Assembly (NCBI RefSeq): GCF_030814435.1 | Contig: NZ_JAUSUW010000004.1 | Location: 62,001-126,000 of the forward strand | Source of the DNA: Peteryoungia aggregata LMG 23059 | Lineage (GTDB): Bacteria > Pseudomonadota > Alphaproteobacteria > Rhizobiales > Rhizobiaceae | Reading direction: 5' to 3' | DNA: 64,000 nt | Shown here: positions 19,474-27,051 of the stretch, one piece after another | How positions within the stretch are numbered: position 1 is the stretch's first letter | Layout: each line of letters opens with the position of its first letter | The notes under the pieces: generated by a model | What the model saw: the letters and a program-made list of their open reading frames with translations, nothing else | What the model was told of the DNA's origin: nothing | The model's database searches: none | Position numbers and translations under genes: made by a program

Positions 19474-20727
19474 ATGCGCTTGACATCGACGGCCCTGGTT
19501 CTGCTTTTCGCCGCCGCCCTGGCCGGCTGCAATGACACGTTGGAAAGCGCGGCCTATGATACGCCGCGGGTATCCAACAAGGTCGCGCAGCCGCTGCCCG
19601 CTCGCCTGATTGCCGAAATCCAGAAGAAGGGCATGGATCGCAACTCGCCGATCATGATCCGCATCTTCAAGGAAGAGGGCAAGCTCGAAGTCTGGAAGGC
19701 GAAAACCAACAACCGCTTCGACAAGGTTGTGGAATACGACATCTGTGCCTGGTCGGGCAGGCTGGGTCCGAAGGTGAAGGAAGGCGACCGCCAGGCGCCG
19801 GAAGGCTTCTATCCGCTGACGCCTTACCACCTGAACCCGAATTCCAAGTATTTCCTCGCCATCAACACCGGCTTCCCGAACCAGTTCGACCGGGCCAACG
19901 GCCGCACCGGCACGCATCTGATGATCCATGGCGCCTGCTCGTCTTCGGGCTGCTATTCCATGACCGATGCCCAGATGCTGGAGATCTATGCCTTCGCGCG
20001 TGACGCCTTCAAGGGCGGCCAGCAGGCAGTTCAGCTGCAGGCCTTCCCCTTCCGCATGACCGCGGAAAACATGGCGCGCCATCGCCATAGCCCGCATTAT
20101 GATTTCTGGAAGACGCTGAAGGTCGGCTACGACCACTTTGAGGTGACCAAGCGTCCGCCCGAGGTCAATGTCTGCGAGAAGAAGTATGTCTTCAACCAGA
20201 CGGCTCCGGCCGGATCGAGCTTCAATCCGCAGGGCGCCTGCCCGCCGATCAGCACGCCGCCAGCACTCTCGGTGGCGCTCAACGGCTACAACGAGGCCTA
20301 TGACGCAGCCTATGCCAAGGCGCTGAAGAAATACGACGGCAAGATCTGGTACGACCCAACCGAGGCCGAGCGCAAGGCGCTGGTAGCGGACCTGCGCAAG
20401 TCGCGTTCGCATGATCTCGCTTTCGCACCGACGGGCTCTGCCCTGAAGGCCGGCAAGCTGCTCGACATCGACGATGTCGCTCCTGCGATGTCGACACCCG
20501 CCAATGGGACCGCCGCCGTCAACCAGATGGCGACCAACCCGAACGGTGATCCGCAGGTTCAGGCCGCACAGACCGCGCCGACCACCACTGCCGCCACCGC
20601 AGCGGCCCCGGCTGCAGGAACCACCGCGATACCCGTTCCGCAGCCGAACCCGCTCGCCCCTGCACCGCAGACGGCACAGGCGGCTCCCGAAGTCGTACCG
20701 AAGAAGCCTTTCTGGAAGCTCTGGTAA
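19474..20727 (+). CDS. YafK-type L,D-transpeptidase lipoprotein
   Basis: 417-residue predicted lipoprotein with signal peptide and lipobox LAGC (C19). The catalytic domain (about residues 50-260) is a YkuD-like L,D-transpeptidase of the YafK (DpaA) branch: THLMIHGACSSSGCYSM supplies H152 and the catalytic C160. In other bacteria YafK/DpaA-type enzymes release outer-membrane proteins from peptidoglycan; here the role is inferred only. The C-terminal 80 residues are low-complexity, rich in Ala, Thr, Pro and Gln. The start at 19474 (MRLTSTALVLLF) is preferred because it gives a proper signal peptide. TusA follows 4 bp later. Confidence 0.85.
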   Translation: MRLTSTALVLLFAAALAGCNDTLESAAYDTPRVSNKVAQPLPARLIAEIQKKGMDRNSPIMIRIFKEEGKLEVWKAKTNNRFDKVVEYDICAWSGRLGPKVKEGDRQAPEGFYPLTPYHLNPNSKYFLAINTGFPNQFDRANGRTGTHLMIHGACSSSGCYSMTDAQMLEIYAFARDAFKGGQQAVQLQAFPFRMTAENMARHRHSPHYDFWKTLKVGYDHFEVTKRPPEVNVCEKKYVFNQTAPAGSSFNPQGACPPISTPPALSVALNGYNEAYDAAYAKALKKYDGKIWYDPTEAERKALVADLRKSRSHDLAFAPTGSALKAGKLLDIDDVAPAMSTPANGTAAVNQMATNPNGDPQVQAAQTAPTTTAATAAAPAAGTTAIPVPQPNPLAPAPQTAQAAPEVVPKKPFWKLW

Positions 20728-20731
20728 GAGC

Positions 20732-20986
20732 ATGCCCGAGGCGCCGACATACGATCTGAGGGGGCTGAAATGCCCCCTTCCCGTTTTGAAGACGCGCCGC
20801 CGCATGGCCGACTTGAAGCCCGGTGACGAACTGATCGTGGAAACCAGCGATCCCCTCGCCGGCATCGACATTCCGCATTTCTGCAATGAAGACGGCCACC
20901 ACTTACTGGCGCAGGAGCGGCTGGAGGGCGGCCACCGCTTTCATATCCGCAAGGGCGAGACCGAGACCGAGACCGAGACTGGTTAG
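20732..20986 (+). CDS. TusA-family sulfurtransferase
   Basis: 84-residue TusA/SirA-like protein. The conserved LRGLKCPLPVLKTRR places the active-site cysteine at C14, and DELIVETSDPLAGIDIPHFC is the usual core. It relays sulphur from desulfurases to tRNA thiolation or molybdenum cofactor proteins. The last residues, ETETETETG, are encoded by a GAGACC hexanucleotide repeated in tandem (20957-20980). It closely follows the YafK gene and its last four bases overlap the end of the convergent CobW gene. Confidence 0.88.
   Translation: MPEAPTYDLRGLKCPLPVLKTRRRMADLKPGDELIVETSDPLAGIDIPHFCNEDGHHLLAQERLEGGHRFHIRKGETETETETG
20957..20980 (+). repeat. Hexanucleotide microsatellite (GAGACC)x4
   Basis: Three perfect GAGACC units and a fourth GAGACT unit run in frame at the 3' end of the tusA-like gene, encoding alternating Glu and Thr. 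Repeat-number change would keep the frame and only alter tail length. Confidence 0.85.
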
Positions 20987-22140
20987 AACTTGAAGCCGGG
21001 AATGGACAGCGGATTGTCCATCATCGCAGCGCGGTCCGGCCGGTCAACCGCAAGCTTCCCGGTGAAGGCGCCGAACAGGTCGCGCACATAGCTCTCCGAC
21101 AGATCCTTCGTGATCAGCACCAGCCGCGTCTTGCGATCCGAACCTTCTGGCCAGGCCGGCAGGCGCACCGGCGGATGGAAAATCGACTGCACACCATGCA
21201 GCACCAGCGGCTTGTCGGGCCGGTCGGTGAGCGCCACGATCGCCTTCATCCGGAGCAGTTTTTCGCCATGCGTCGAGCGCAGGAGATCGATGAACATGTT
21301 GATCGCCATCGGATCGATCGGCTCGTCATGCAGGATCGAATAGGACCGGATCGAGGCGCCGTGACGGTTCACGTCGTGAGCATGGTGATGGTGATGGTGA
21401 TCATGGCCATGGCCGTGATGATGGTCGTGACCATGGTGGTGGTGGTCGTGGTGATGATGATCGTCCGCCGCCATCTCGTCCTTCAGCCAGCGACCGACAT
21501 CGGCGATCTTGCTTGCGGGATCGTAGAGCCCGTTGACCAGCATGGCAGCAGAGCCGGCATCCTCGGCGTCGCCATCGGTGATCGGCGCACGCGGATTGAG
21601 CGACCGCAGGCGCTGGGTGAGCCCTGCGATCGTCGCCGCGTCGGCGAGCGTCTTCTTGGTGAGGATCAGCCGGTCAGCCACAGCCACCTGCTTGTAGGCC
21701 TCCGGATAGGCATCGATGGTCGAAAGACCGTTCACCGCATCGACGACCGTCACGACGCCATCGAGGTCGAAATGCTGGGCGACGGCGGGATGACCCATGA
21801 CCGACTGCATCACAGGTGCGGGATCGGCAAGCCCGGTCGTTTCGATGACGATCCGCGACAGCGGCTTGATCCTGCCCGTCTGCATGCCGTCGATCAGCTC
21901 TGCCAGCGTGTCAACCAACTCGCCGCGCACCGTGCAGCAGAGGCAGCCGTCGGAGAGCTCGACCACGGCATCGTTGGACGCCTCGACGAGGAGATGATCG
22001 ATCCCGACTTCACCAAATTCGTTGATGATGACGGCCGCATCCTTCATCGCCGGATCCTTGAGGAGCCGGTTGAGGAGCGTCGACTTGCCCGCACCGAGGA
22101 AGCCGGTGAGGATGGAAACGGGGATGCGGGTCTGGGTCAT
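20983..22140 (-). CDS. CobW/COG0523-family GTP-binding metallochaperone
   Basis: 385-residue G3E GTPase. Walker A is GFLGAGKSTLLN (residues 13-24), the metal-binding CxCC motif is DGCLCC (C66, C68, C69), and the C-terminal CobW domain includes the HGVQSIFHPPVRLPAW segment. Between the two domains, residues 227-256 form a strikingly histidine-rich linker (HHHHDHHHHGHDHHHGH...), a likely metal reservoir. This favours a zinc or other metal chaperone; a role in cobalamin synthesis is possible but the gene is not next to cob genes. It follows the D,D-carboxypeptidase gene by 8 bp on the same strand. Confidence 0.9.
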   Translation of the reverse strand: MTQTRIPVSILTGFLGAGKSTLLNRLLKDPAMKDAAVIINEFGEVGIDHLLVEASNDAVVELSDGCLCCTVRGELVDTLAELIDGMQTGRIKPLSRIVIETTGLADPAPVMQSVMGHPAVAQHFDLDGVVTVVDAVNGLSTIDAYPEAYKQVAVADRLILTKKTLADAATIAGLTQRLRSLNPRAPITDGDAEDAGSAAMLVNGLYDPASKIADVGRWLKDEMAADDHHHHDHHHHGHDHHHGHGHDHHHHHHAHDVNRHGASIRSYSILHDEPIDPMAINMFIDLLRSTHGEKLLRMKAIVALTDRPDKPLVLHGVQSIFHPPVRLPAWPEGSDRKTRLVLITKDLSESYVRDLFGAFTGKLAVDRPDRAAMMDNPLSIPGFKF

Positions 22141-22148
22141 GGATCAGC

Positions 22149-23240
22149 TCAGAAGGTGGGACGCGGCTTGGGGATCGGCACATTGGCGATCTCGCCCGTG
22201 CCGGCCCCCTTCTTGGTCTCGACCGGTTCGCTGCCCGGGATCAGACCGGCGAAGCTCATGGCCGGCGGGCGACCCATCTCGCGGATATAGGGCGAGAGCA
22301 GCTTCATCCGCCCGGCCTCGTCGCGACCTTCGCTTCGCACCTTGCGCGCCTGCGGGTTGCAGATCTCGGCGCTGATATCGGTCACCTGATCCAGCCCTTC
22401 GCCATAGGGGGCGAGTTGCTCCAGCCGGTTTCCGGCGACCGTTGTCGTCAGCCCCTTCTGCAGGAGTTCGGCGGAGAGGTCTGCGCGCGCGCCGAGGCTG
22501 TCAGCGCCAAGCACGACGGAGATCACCGTGCGGCCGTTGCGGGTGGCGGAAGACACCTGGTTGAAGCCGGAAGCGCAGACATAACCGGTCTTCATGCCAT
22601 CGGCGCCCGGAAAGCGGCCCACCAGCAGATTGAAGTTCGGATAGTCCTTCTTGCCCGTCGTCACCCCTTCGAGTGCGAAGTAGCCCGCATATTCCGGGAA
22701 TTCCCGCCGGATGGTTGCCGCCAGAAGCGCCATGTCGCGGGCCGTCGTATACTGGCCCTTGCCCGGCAGTCCATTGGGATTGACGAAGCGCGTCGAGGTC
22801 ATGCCGAGGCGCTGAGCCTCCTGGTTCATCCGCTGGACAAAGGCACCCTCGCTGCCGCTCACGGTTTCCCCGATCGCGACGGCAACGTCATTGGCCGATT
22901 TGATGATCAGGAGCTTCAATGCGCTATCGAGGGTCAGCTTCGAGCCCGGCTTGAAATACATCTTGCTGGCCGGCTGGTCGGCGGCATGCTTGCTCATGAC
23001 GACCACGGTTTCGGGCGAAAGCTCACCTGATCGCATCGAGCGGAAGGTCGTGTAGGCCGTCATAAGCTTGGTCAGCGAGGCCGGATACCATTTGCGGAAG
23101 GCTTCCTGATGCGCGATCACGCGGCCACTACCGACATCGACGACCATGATCGGATTGGCGGCAGCCAAACCCGGCAGAACCATTGCCACCAGCGAGACGG
23201 CGACCGCCAGTCGGCGGACGGATCCGGTTGAAGACAACAT
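22149..23240 (-). CDS. Serine D-alanyl-D-alanine carboxypeptidase (penicillin-binding protein, S11 family)
   Basis: 363-residue periplasmic enzyme that trims the terminal D-alanine of peptidoglycan stem peptides. It has a signal peptide (RRLAVAVSLVAMVLPGLAAA) and all three active-site motifs: SLTK (55-58), SAN (115-117) and KTG (217-219). The start at 23240 gives a proper signal peptide; the frame stays open to 23333. The tail (about residues 280-363) is polar and proline-rich, without an obvious amphipathic anchor. It is upstream of and probably co-transcribed with the CobW-type gene. Confidence 0.9.
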   Translation of the reverse strand: MLSSTGSVRRLAVAVSLVAMVLPGLAAANPIMVVDVGSGRVIAHQEAFRKWYPASLTKLMTAYTTFRSMRSGELSPETVVVMSKHAADQPASKMYFKPGSKLTLDSALKLLIIKSANDVAVAIGETVSGSEGAFVQRMNQEAQRLGMTSTRFVNPNGLPGKGQYTTARDMALLAATIRREFPEYAGYFALEGVTTGKKDYPNFNLLVGRFPGADGMKTGYVCASGFNQVSSATRNGRTVISVVLGADSLGARADLSAELLQKGLTTTVAGNRLEQLAPYGEGLDQVTDISAEICNPQARKVRSEGRDEAGRMKLLSPYIREMGRPPAMSFAGLIPGSEPVETKKGAGTGEIANVPIPKPRPTF

Positions 23241-23429
23241 GCGGGGACGTTTCGCAAACACGACTTCGATCCTCTGGTTCGGCGGGTCGCTCGTCAACGC
23301 ATGACGAGATCTTATGTAGGGAAGGAATGGCAAAGCCCATTGAATACGTCAATTGAAAGGCGCACATTCGTGTCCGACAATCGCGTGATGCGAGTTGTGC
23401 GTGACCAGGACTGAACCCAGGACGAGAGA

Positions 23430-24593
23430 ATGCCTCTTCTGAACCGAGCCTCCGAACTCCAAACGGAGGCCACTGAATGGCGCCGCCATCTGCATGCCAA
23501 TCCGGAAATCCTCTACGACGTTGAAAACACAGCAGCCTTCGTGGAAGGAAAGCTGCGCGAATTCGGCGTAGACGAAGTTGTGACCGGGCTTGGCCGCACC
23601 GGCGTGGTGGGCATCATCAAGGGATCGGGCGGCGAGGGCCGCACCATCGGTCTGCGTGCTGACATGGATGCGCTTCCGCTCGACGAAATCACCGGCAAGC
23701 CTTGGGCTTCGACCATTGCAGGACGCATGCATGCCTGCGGCCATGATGGTCACACCGCCATGTTGCTGGGTGCCGCCAAATACCTCGCAGAGACCCGCAA
23801 TTTTTCAGGCTCCGTGGCGGTCGTCTTCCAGCCGGCTGAAGAAGGTGGGCGTGGTGCACTGGCCATGGTCGAAGACGGCATGATGGATCGCTTCGGCATC
23901 GCGGAGATCTACGGCATGCACAACATGCCCGGAAAGTCCGTGGGGACCTTCGCCATCCGCAAGGGCGGCATCATGGCGGCTCCCGACAAGTTCCAGCTCA
24001 AGCTGACCGGCCTCGGCGGCCATGCGGCTGAACCGCACAATACGGCCGACACGATCGTCATCGGCGCGCAGATCGTCGGCGCCCTTCAGACGATTGCCGC
24101 CCGCAACGCCAATCCTCTCCGCTCGGTCGTGGTCTCCGTCACCCAGTTTCATGCCGGCACGACACACAACATCATTCCAGAAGAGGCATTCATTTCCGGC
24201 ACCGTGCGCTCGCTGGACGAAGGTGTGCGCGATCTGGCCGAGCGCCGGATCGGCGAGATCGCGACCGGCATAGCGGCAGCCCATGGCGCAACCATCGAGT
24301 ATGAATACGAGCGCGCGTGCCCCGTGACCGTCAATCATCCCGCTGAGACCGACTTTGCTGCACGCGCAGCGATCGACGTGGTGGGCTCTGGCAATGTCGA
24401 CACCGAAGTGGATCCGAGCATGGCCGGCGAAGATTTCGCCTTCATGCTCCAGTCGCGCCCCGGCGCCTATATCCTGATCGGCAATGGCGAAACGGCTGGC
24501 CTGCACAATCCGGCTTACGACTTCAACGATGAGGCGATCGCGGCGGGGATATCCTATTGGGTTCGTCTGGCCGAGCAACGCCTGCCGCGCTGA
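23430..24593 (+). CDS. M20 family metallo-amidohydrolase (hippurate/N-acyl-amino acid hydrolase type)
   Basis: 387-residue cytoplasmic dizinc peptidase-fold amidohydrolase. Ligands visible: HACGHDGHTAML (C103, H105), PAEEGGRGA (E137 and E138) and GMHNMPG (H164); the C-terminal SMAGEDFAFM supplies the last ligand region. The dimerisation lid between about residues 185 and 295 is present. Family members cleave N-acyl amino acids, hippurate or indole-acetyl conjugates; the substrate cannot be fixed from sequence. It is divergent from the D,D-carboxypeptidase gene and followed by a tRNA. Confidence 0.9.
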   Translation: MPLLNRASELQTEATEWRRHLHANPEILYDVENTAAFVEGKLREFGVDEVVTGLGRTGVVGIIKGSGGEGRTIGLRADMDALPLDEITGKPWASTIAGRMHACGHDGHTAMLLGAAKYLAETRNFSGSVAVVFQPAEEGGRGALAMVEDGMMDRFGIAEIYGMHNMPGKSVGTFAIRKGGIMAAPDKFQLKLTGLGGHAAEPHNTADTIVIGAQIVGALQTIAARNANPLRSVVVSVTQFHAGTTHNIIPEEAFISGTVRSLDEGVRDLAERRIGEIATGIAAAHGATIEYEYERACPVTVNHPAETDFAARAAIDVVGSGNVDTEVDPSMAGEDFAFMLQSRPGAYILIGNGETAGLHNPAYDFNDEAIAAGISYWVRLAEQRLPR

Positions 24594-24621
24594 ACACGGC
24601 ATTTCGACCATGCAAAACCGC

Positions 24622-24650
24622 TTGGCTTGAAGGCTCTGCTTTTGTATGGA
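24622..24650 (+). promoter_or_regulatory. Probable promoter of tRNA-Arg(CCU)
   Basis: TTGGCT at 24622-24627 and TATGGA at 24645-24650 are spaced by 17 bp. Transcription would start about 24657, only a few bases before the mature tRNA. Agreement with consensus is moderate. Confidence 0.45.
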
Positions 24651-24659
24651 GAAGGAAGT

Positions 24660-24736
24660 GGTCCCGTAGCTCAGCAGGATAGAGCATCAGATTCCTAATC
24701 TGAGGGTCACGCGTTCGAATCGCGTCGGGATCACCA
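24660..24736 (+). tRNA. tRNA-Arg (anticodon CCU)
   Basis: A 77-nt cloverleaf can be folded: acceptor GGTCCCG with CGGGATC (one G-U pair), anticodon stem TCAGA/TCTGA (24687-24691, 24699-24703) around the loop TTCCTAA, so the anticodon is CCT at 24694-24696, and a T arm with GTTCGAAT. The 3' CCA is encoded (24734-24736). It reads AGG codons. Arg-CCU tRNA genes are frequent integration sites, but no integrase or repeated 3' end is visible downstream here. Confidence 0.96.
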
Positions 24737-24865
24737 CTCTCAGCTACTGATATCTTGCCATTGCGAATCGGGGGTTGCACTCAGGTCGTTGTCCGGCATG
24801 ATGGTTCCATGCCACGCTGGCGGGTGCTTCTGTTTTTGACGTCGGCCTCAAAGGGAGGACATGCC

Positions 24866-25099
24866 ATGGCATCACGACCCCCGGGCAAGACCAGCGAAGA
24901 AATCGCAATCGTCGAACGCGCCGTCAGGCGCATCTACGGCCGCAGACGGTCGGACAGTCACCAGGAAGAAAATGCCGCAGCACTTGTGACCTATCTGATT
25001 GAGAGCGGCATTCGCGATGAGGACGAACTCGTCGAATTTGCCAGAATTGCCAATGGCAAGCGTTACGATCCAAGCAATGGCAGTTTCCTGGAGCCGTGA
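24866..25099 (+). CDS. Small hypothetical protein
   Basis: 77-residue soluble protein, charged and largely helical by composition (KTSEEIAIVERAVRRIYGRR ... EENAAALVTYLIESGI). No family recognised. The start at 24866 follows a good GGGAGGAC ribosome binding site; the frame is open further upstream but that part looks non-coding. It lies directly after the tRNA and its 3' end overlaps, by 37 bases, the end of the convergent small membrane protein gene. Confidence 0.55.
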   Translation: MASRPPGKTSEEIAIVERAVRRIYGRRRSDSHQEENAAALVTYLIESGIRDEDELVEFARIANGKRYDPSNGSFLEP

Positions 25100-25284
25100 T
25101 AGCAGCCGGCGCCTTCAGCGGCGCCCGCCGCTTCGTTCTTCCGGTAGAGTTGGCGTGTCGCGGCATCACGATAGTCGCGGTACTCTCCGCTCAAGCGCCT
25201 TTGCCCGATGACGGCATAGGCAATGGCGCCAGCAAGAAGAGCGGGCCCCATCATGACGACGAAAAGCCAGAGAAAATCCAACAT
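25063..25284 (-). CDS. Small single-pass membrane protein with a stress-type promoter
   Basis: About 73 residues: one hydrophobic segment at the N-terminus (LDFLWLFVVMMGPALLAGAIAYAVI) followed by a charged tail with RRLSGEYRDYRDAATRQLYRKNE. No named family. The upstream frame is open to 25305, giving alternative starts (25299, 25305); 25284 is chosen because it lies 36 bp from a candidate EcfG-type -10 element, the same spacing as at neighbouring genes. The 3' end overlaps the preceding + strand gene. Confidence 0.5.
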   Translation of the reverse strand: MLDFLWLFVVMMGPALLAGAIAYAVIGQRRLSGEYRDYRDAATRQLYRKNEAAGAAEGAGCYHGSRKLPLLGS

Positions 25285-25320
25285 GCCGCGTGCTTTCATG
25301 ACCATGAGGTGTCATGGGGC

Positions 25321-25345
25321 AACCCAAAGCGGCGACCAAGGTTCC
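25321..25345 (-). promoter_or_regulatory. Candidate EcfG-type general stress promoter (GGAAC-N16-GGTT)
   Basis: On the - strand GGAAC (25345-25341) is followed after 16 bp by GGTT (25324-25321). It lies 36 bp ahead of the small membrane protein gene. The alphaproteobacterial general stress sigma EcfG recognises GGAAC with CGTT after 16-17 bp, so this differs at one base of the -10 element. Confidence 0.5.
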
Positions 25346-25356
25346 TCTGTCGCAGG

Positions 25357-25545
25357 TCAGTCGCGCTTGTCGCAGGCGGCCATCTTGTCGTCCATGGCAG
25401 CTTGCAGATCCTTCGCCAGCTCGACGAGGCGCGTCGGCGCCTTTTCACGCTCCAGTTCCGCCATCAGCAGGTCGAGCTTGTCACGCACGATCCCGCCGGT
25501 GCGGTCTCGCCGGCCCTGCATCGACATCGCCTCTGATTTCGCCAT
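25357..25545 (-). CDS. Small hypothetical helical protein
   Basis: 62-residue charged protein, mostly predicted helix (VRDKLDLLMAELEREKAPTRLVELAKDLQAAMDDKM). A strong ribosome binding site (AGGAGG, about 8 bases before the ATG) supports translation. No family recognised; size and charge recall small regulatory adaptors, but it lacks the conserved motif I would expect of the anti-sigma factor NepR. It follows the 25589-25990 gene by 43 bp and is probably transcribed with it. Confidence 0.5.
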   Translation of the reverse strand: MAKSEAMSMQGRRDRTGGIVRDKLDLLMAELEREKAPTRLVELAKDLQAAMDDKMAACDKRD

Positions 25546-25588
25546 TGGCCGGCCTCCTGCTCAAAATTCTTGAGGTTTGTTGGTTTGT

Positions 25589-25990
25589 CTAAGAGTTCAT
25601 AAGGCGCGTCGTTTGAACCGGATCAAACAGAATCTTGGATGGCCCCGTCACGATTCGTGAGGAAAAGCCATCTTCGACTTCGGGAAAGGCGGCGAACAAC
25701 GCTACATGATCATCGTAGTCCAGCGGCGGCGCCCGCAAGACAACGCTGATGTTGTCCGACACATCCACCCGCTCCTGATGTTCGAGCTCCACACGGTTTC
25801 CGGATGCCAGAAGCAGCGTCGCGCACCGCTCGAAGCCCTGACGGATGAGCCAGTCTCGCGGCGCCAGCGCCTCGACCGTCACGCGGTAGTGCCCTTCGGC
25901 TTGCTCCACCGCAACGTGATAGGCCATCGGCGATAGCCGCTCACCAATGAGGAGCTGCCCGGTGGCGCCGGAGTTCTGCACGTGAGTCAT
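25589..25990 (-). CDS. Hypothetical protein in the stress cluster
   Basis: 133-residue soluble protein with no family I recognise. It begins with SGATGQLLIGERLSPMAYHVAVEQAEGHYRV and alternates hydrophobic and charged residues in a beta-rich pattern; one cysteine. The gene is divergent from the ECF sigma factor and has a candidate EcfG-type promoter 39 bp upstream of its ATG, so it is probably a member of the same stress regulon. Confidence 0.6.
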   Translation of the reverse strand: MTHVQNSGATGQLLIGERLSPMAYHVAVEQAEGHYRVTVEALAPRDWLIRQGFERCATLLLASGNRVELEHQERVDVSDNISVVLRAPPLDYDDHVALFAAFPEVEDGFSSRIVTGPSKILFDPVQTTRLMNS

Positions 25991-26029
25991 GGAGTTGCCG
26001 TTCCTGGTTCAGGCATTGCTCTGGCAGGT

Positions 26030-26054
26030 AACCCTTTGTTGCCTGTCTGGTTCC
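26030..26054 (-). promoter_or_regulatory. Candidate EcfG-type promoter (GGAAC-N16-GGTT) for the 25589-25990 gene
   Basis: On the - strand GGAAC (26054-26050), 16 bp, then GGTT (26033-26030). The distance to the ATG at 25990 is 39 bp, which leaves a leader of about 30 bases. Confidence 0.5.
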
Positions 26055-26078
26055 CTTTCAGAAAGTTGCGCATCCGCC

Positions 26079-26103
26079 GGAACCACACCCCTGACGAGGC
26101 GTT
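26079..26103 (+). promoter_or_regulatory. EcfG-type promoter, distal (GGAAC-N16-CGTT)
   Basis: GGAAC at 26079-26083 and CGTT at 26100-26103, 16 bp apart: a perfect match to the alphaproteobacterial general stress promoter. It lies 220 bp before the sigma factor start; a 52-codon reading frame begins 38 bp downstream at 26142, so the transcript could carry a small ORF or a long leader. Confidence 0.6.
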
Positions 26104-26267
26104 TTCTGCACGGGATTACCTTGAGGAGAACCCGACAGGATATGACGATGGGCAGTGCCGGCGGGATTACCGGGCATGGCAGGACAAGGCGATGGATCGA
26201 GATCCGCGATGGTCGGTCGTCAGGCGTCAAGGAGAGTGGGACCATTGCGGAATGGTTGAGGATTTCA

Positions 26268-26292
26268 GGAACCAAGCAAATCGGGACGCGTT
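26268..26292 (+). promoter_or_regulatory. EcfG-type promoter, proximal (GGAAC-N16-CGTT)
   Basis: GGAAC at 26268-26272 and CGTT at 26289-26292, 16 bp apart, a second perfect consensus match on the same strand. It is 31 bp before the sigma factor ATG at 26324, the expected place for its main promoter. The 333-bp region 25991-26323 holds this site, the distal promoter and the divergent promoter, and no recognised gene. Confidence 0.65.
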
Positions 26293-26323
26293 GTCGATAG
26301 GCCTGGTATTGCAGACATGGAGG

Positions 26324-26851
26324 ATGGCGATCTTGACGACCCCTAGAGCCGAGCTTGCCGCACAGTCTGAGGTGGTTGAACTCATTCCGGCCTTGCGTGC
26401 CTTCGCACGAACCTTCTGCCAGAAGCCCGAGGAGGCCGACGATCTGGTTCAGGAAACGCTGACCAGGGCCCTGGCGAACCTTGACAAGTTCGAGCCGGGA
26501 ACACGACTGAAGTCTTGGCTGTTCACAATCATGCGCAACACCTTCTGTACACGCGTCAAGAAGAGCAGCCGTGAGACTGTGGGCCTGCCAGACGTGATCA
26601 CCACTCGGCTGACAACCGAAGCCAGCCAGGAATGGACGGTGCAGGCCGATGAGGTCCGCCGCGCATTGAACCGCCTGCCCGAACATCATCGTGAAATGCT
26701 GGTGCTGATCGTCATGCTCGGCGAACGCTACGAGGACGCCGCCGAAATCTGCGGCTGCGCCGTGGGTACAGTGAAAAGCAGGCTTAGCCGCGCACGCCAG
26801 CAATTGCGGCGCGAGCTCGGCGAGATGGGCAACGACAGTCCCCTCGGATGA
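26324..26851 (+). CDS. ECF RNA polymerase sigma factor (EcfG/ECF15-like)
   Basis: 175-residue sigma factor of the extracytoplasmic function class, with only regions 2 and 4. Region 2 spans about residues 15-85 (FCQKPEEADDLVQETLTRAL, then FEPGTRLKSWLFTIMRNTF); region 4 spans about 110-165 (LNRLPEHHREMLVLIVMLGERYEDAAEICGC followed by the helix-turn-helix VGTVKSRLSRARQQL). It resembles the EcfG (ECF15) general stress sigmas and its gene is itself preceded by two perfect EcfG-type promoters. No phyR, nepR or sensor kinase is adjacent, so it is likelier a secondary paralogue activated by the primary EcfG. The start follows GGAGG closely; the open frame extends far upstream but through promoter sequence. 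Confidence 0.85.
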   Translation: MAILTTPRAELAAQSEVVELIPALRAFARTFCQKPEEADDLVQETLTRALANLDKFEPGTRLKSWLFTIMRNTFCTRVKKSSRETVGLPDVITTRLTTEASQEWTVQADEVRRALNRLPEHHREMLVLIVMLGERYEDAAEICGCAVGTVKSRLSRARQQLRRELGEMGNDSPLG

Positions 26852-26975
26852 GGCCGTCAACCACCACCCACCTCTTCGAGGCTTGCCGTATCGCCGGTCC
26901 CGACAAAGCCGGGTGCTCCGCCCGATCAGGGGAAAGACCGGTAATCCAAAAGATATAGCCGCCAACTTCGGATCA

Positions 26976-26992
26976 CCCGCACAGAATGCGGG
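26976..26992. repeat. Hairpin with CAGAA loop
   Basis: CCCGCA pairs with TGCGGG around a CAGAA loop, in the 244-bp stretch between the sigma factor and DUF892 genes, which otherwise shows no gene. The next hairpin downstream (27052-27072) has the same loop. Confidence 0.5.
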
Positions 26993-27051
26993 CGATCTGA
27001 GGTGTCAGATAGCGAGCCCACAACTGCGCGCCGAAAGCGGCACACAAGAAT

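Noticed and set aside
21370..21465. GTGATG-rich tract as a DNA tandem repeat
   Set aside because: It is the coding sequence of the His-rich linker; codons vary, so it reflects the protein rather than a DNA repeat.
24660..25100. tRNA-Arg(CCU) as the edge of an integrated island
   Set aside because: No integrase, no direct repeat of the tRNA 3' end and no change in base composition were seen downstream in the window; XerD at 17336 is the chromosomal recombinase.
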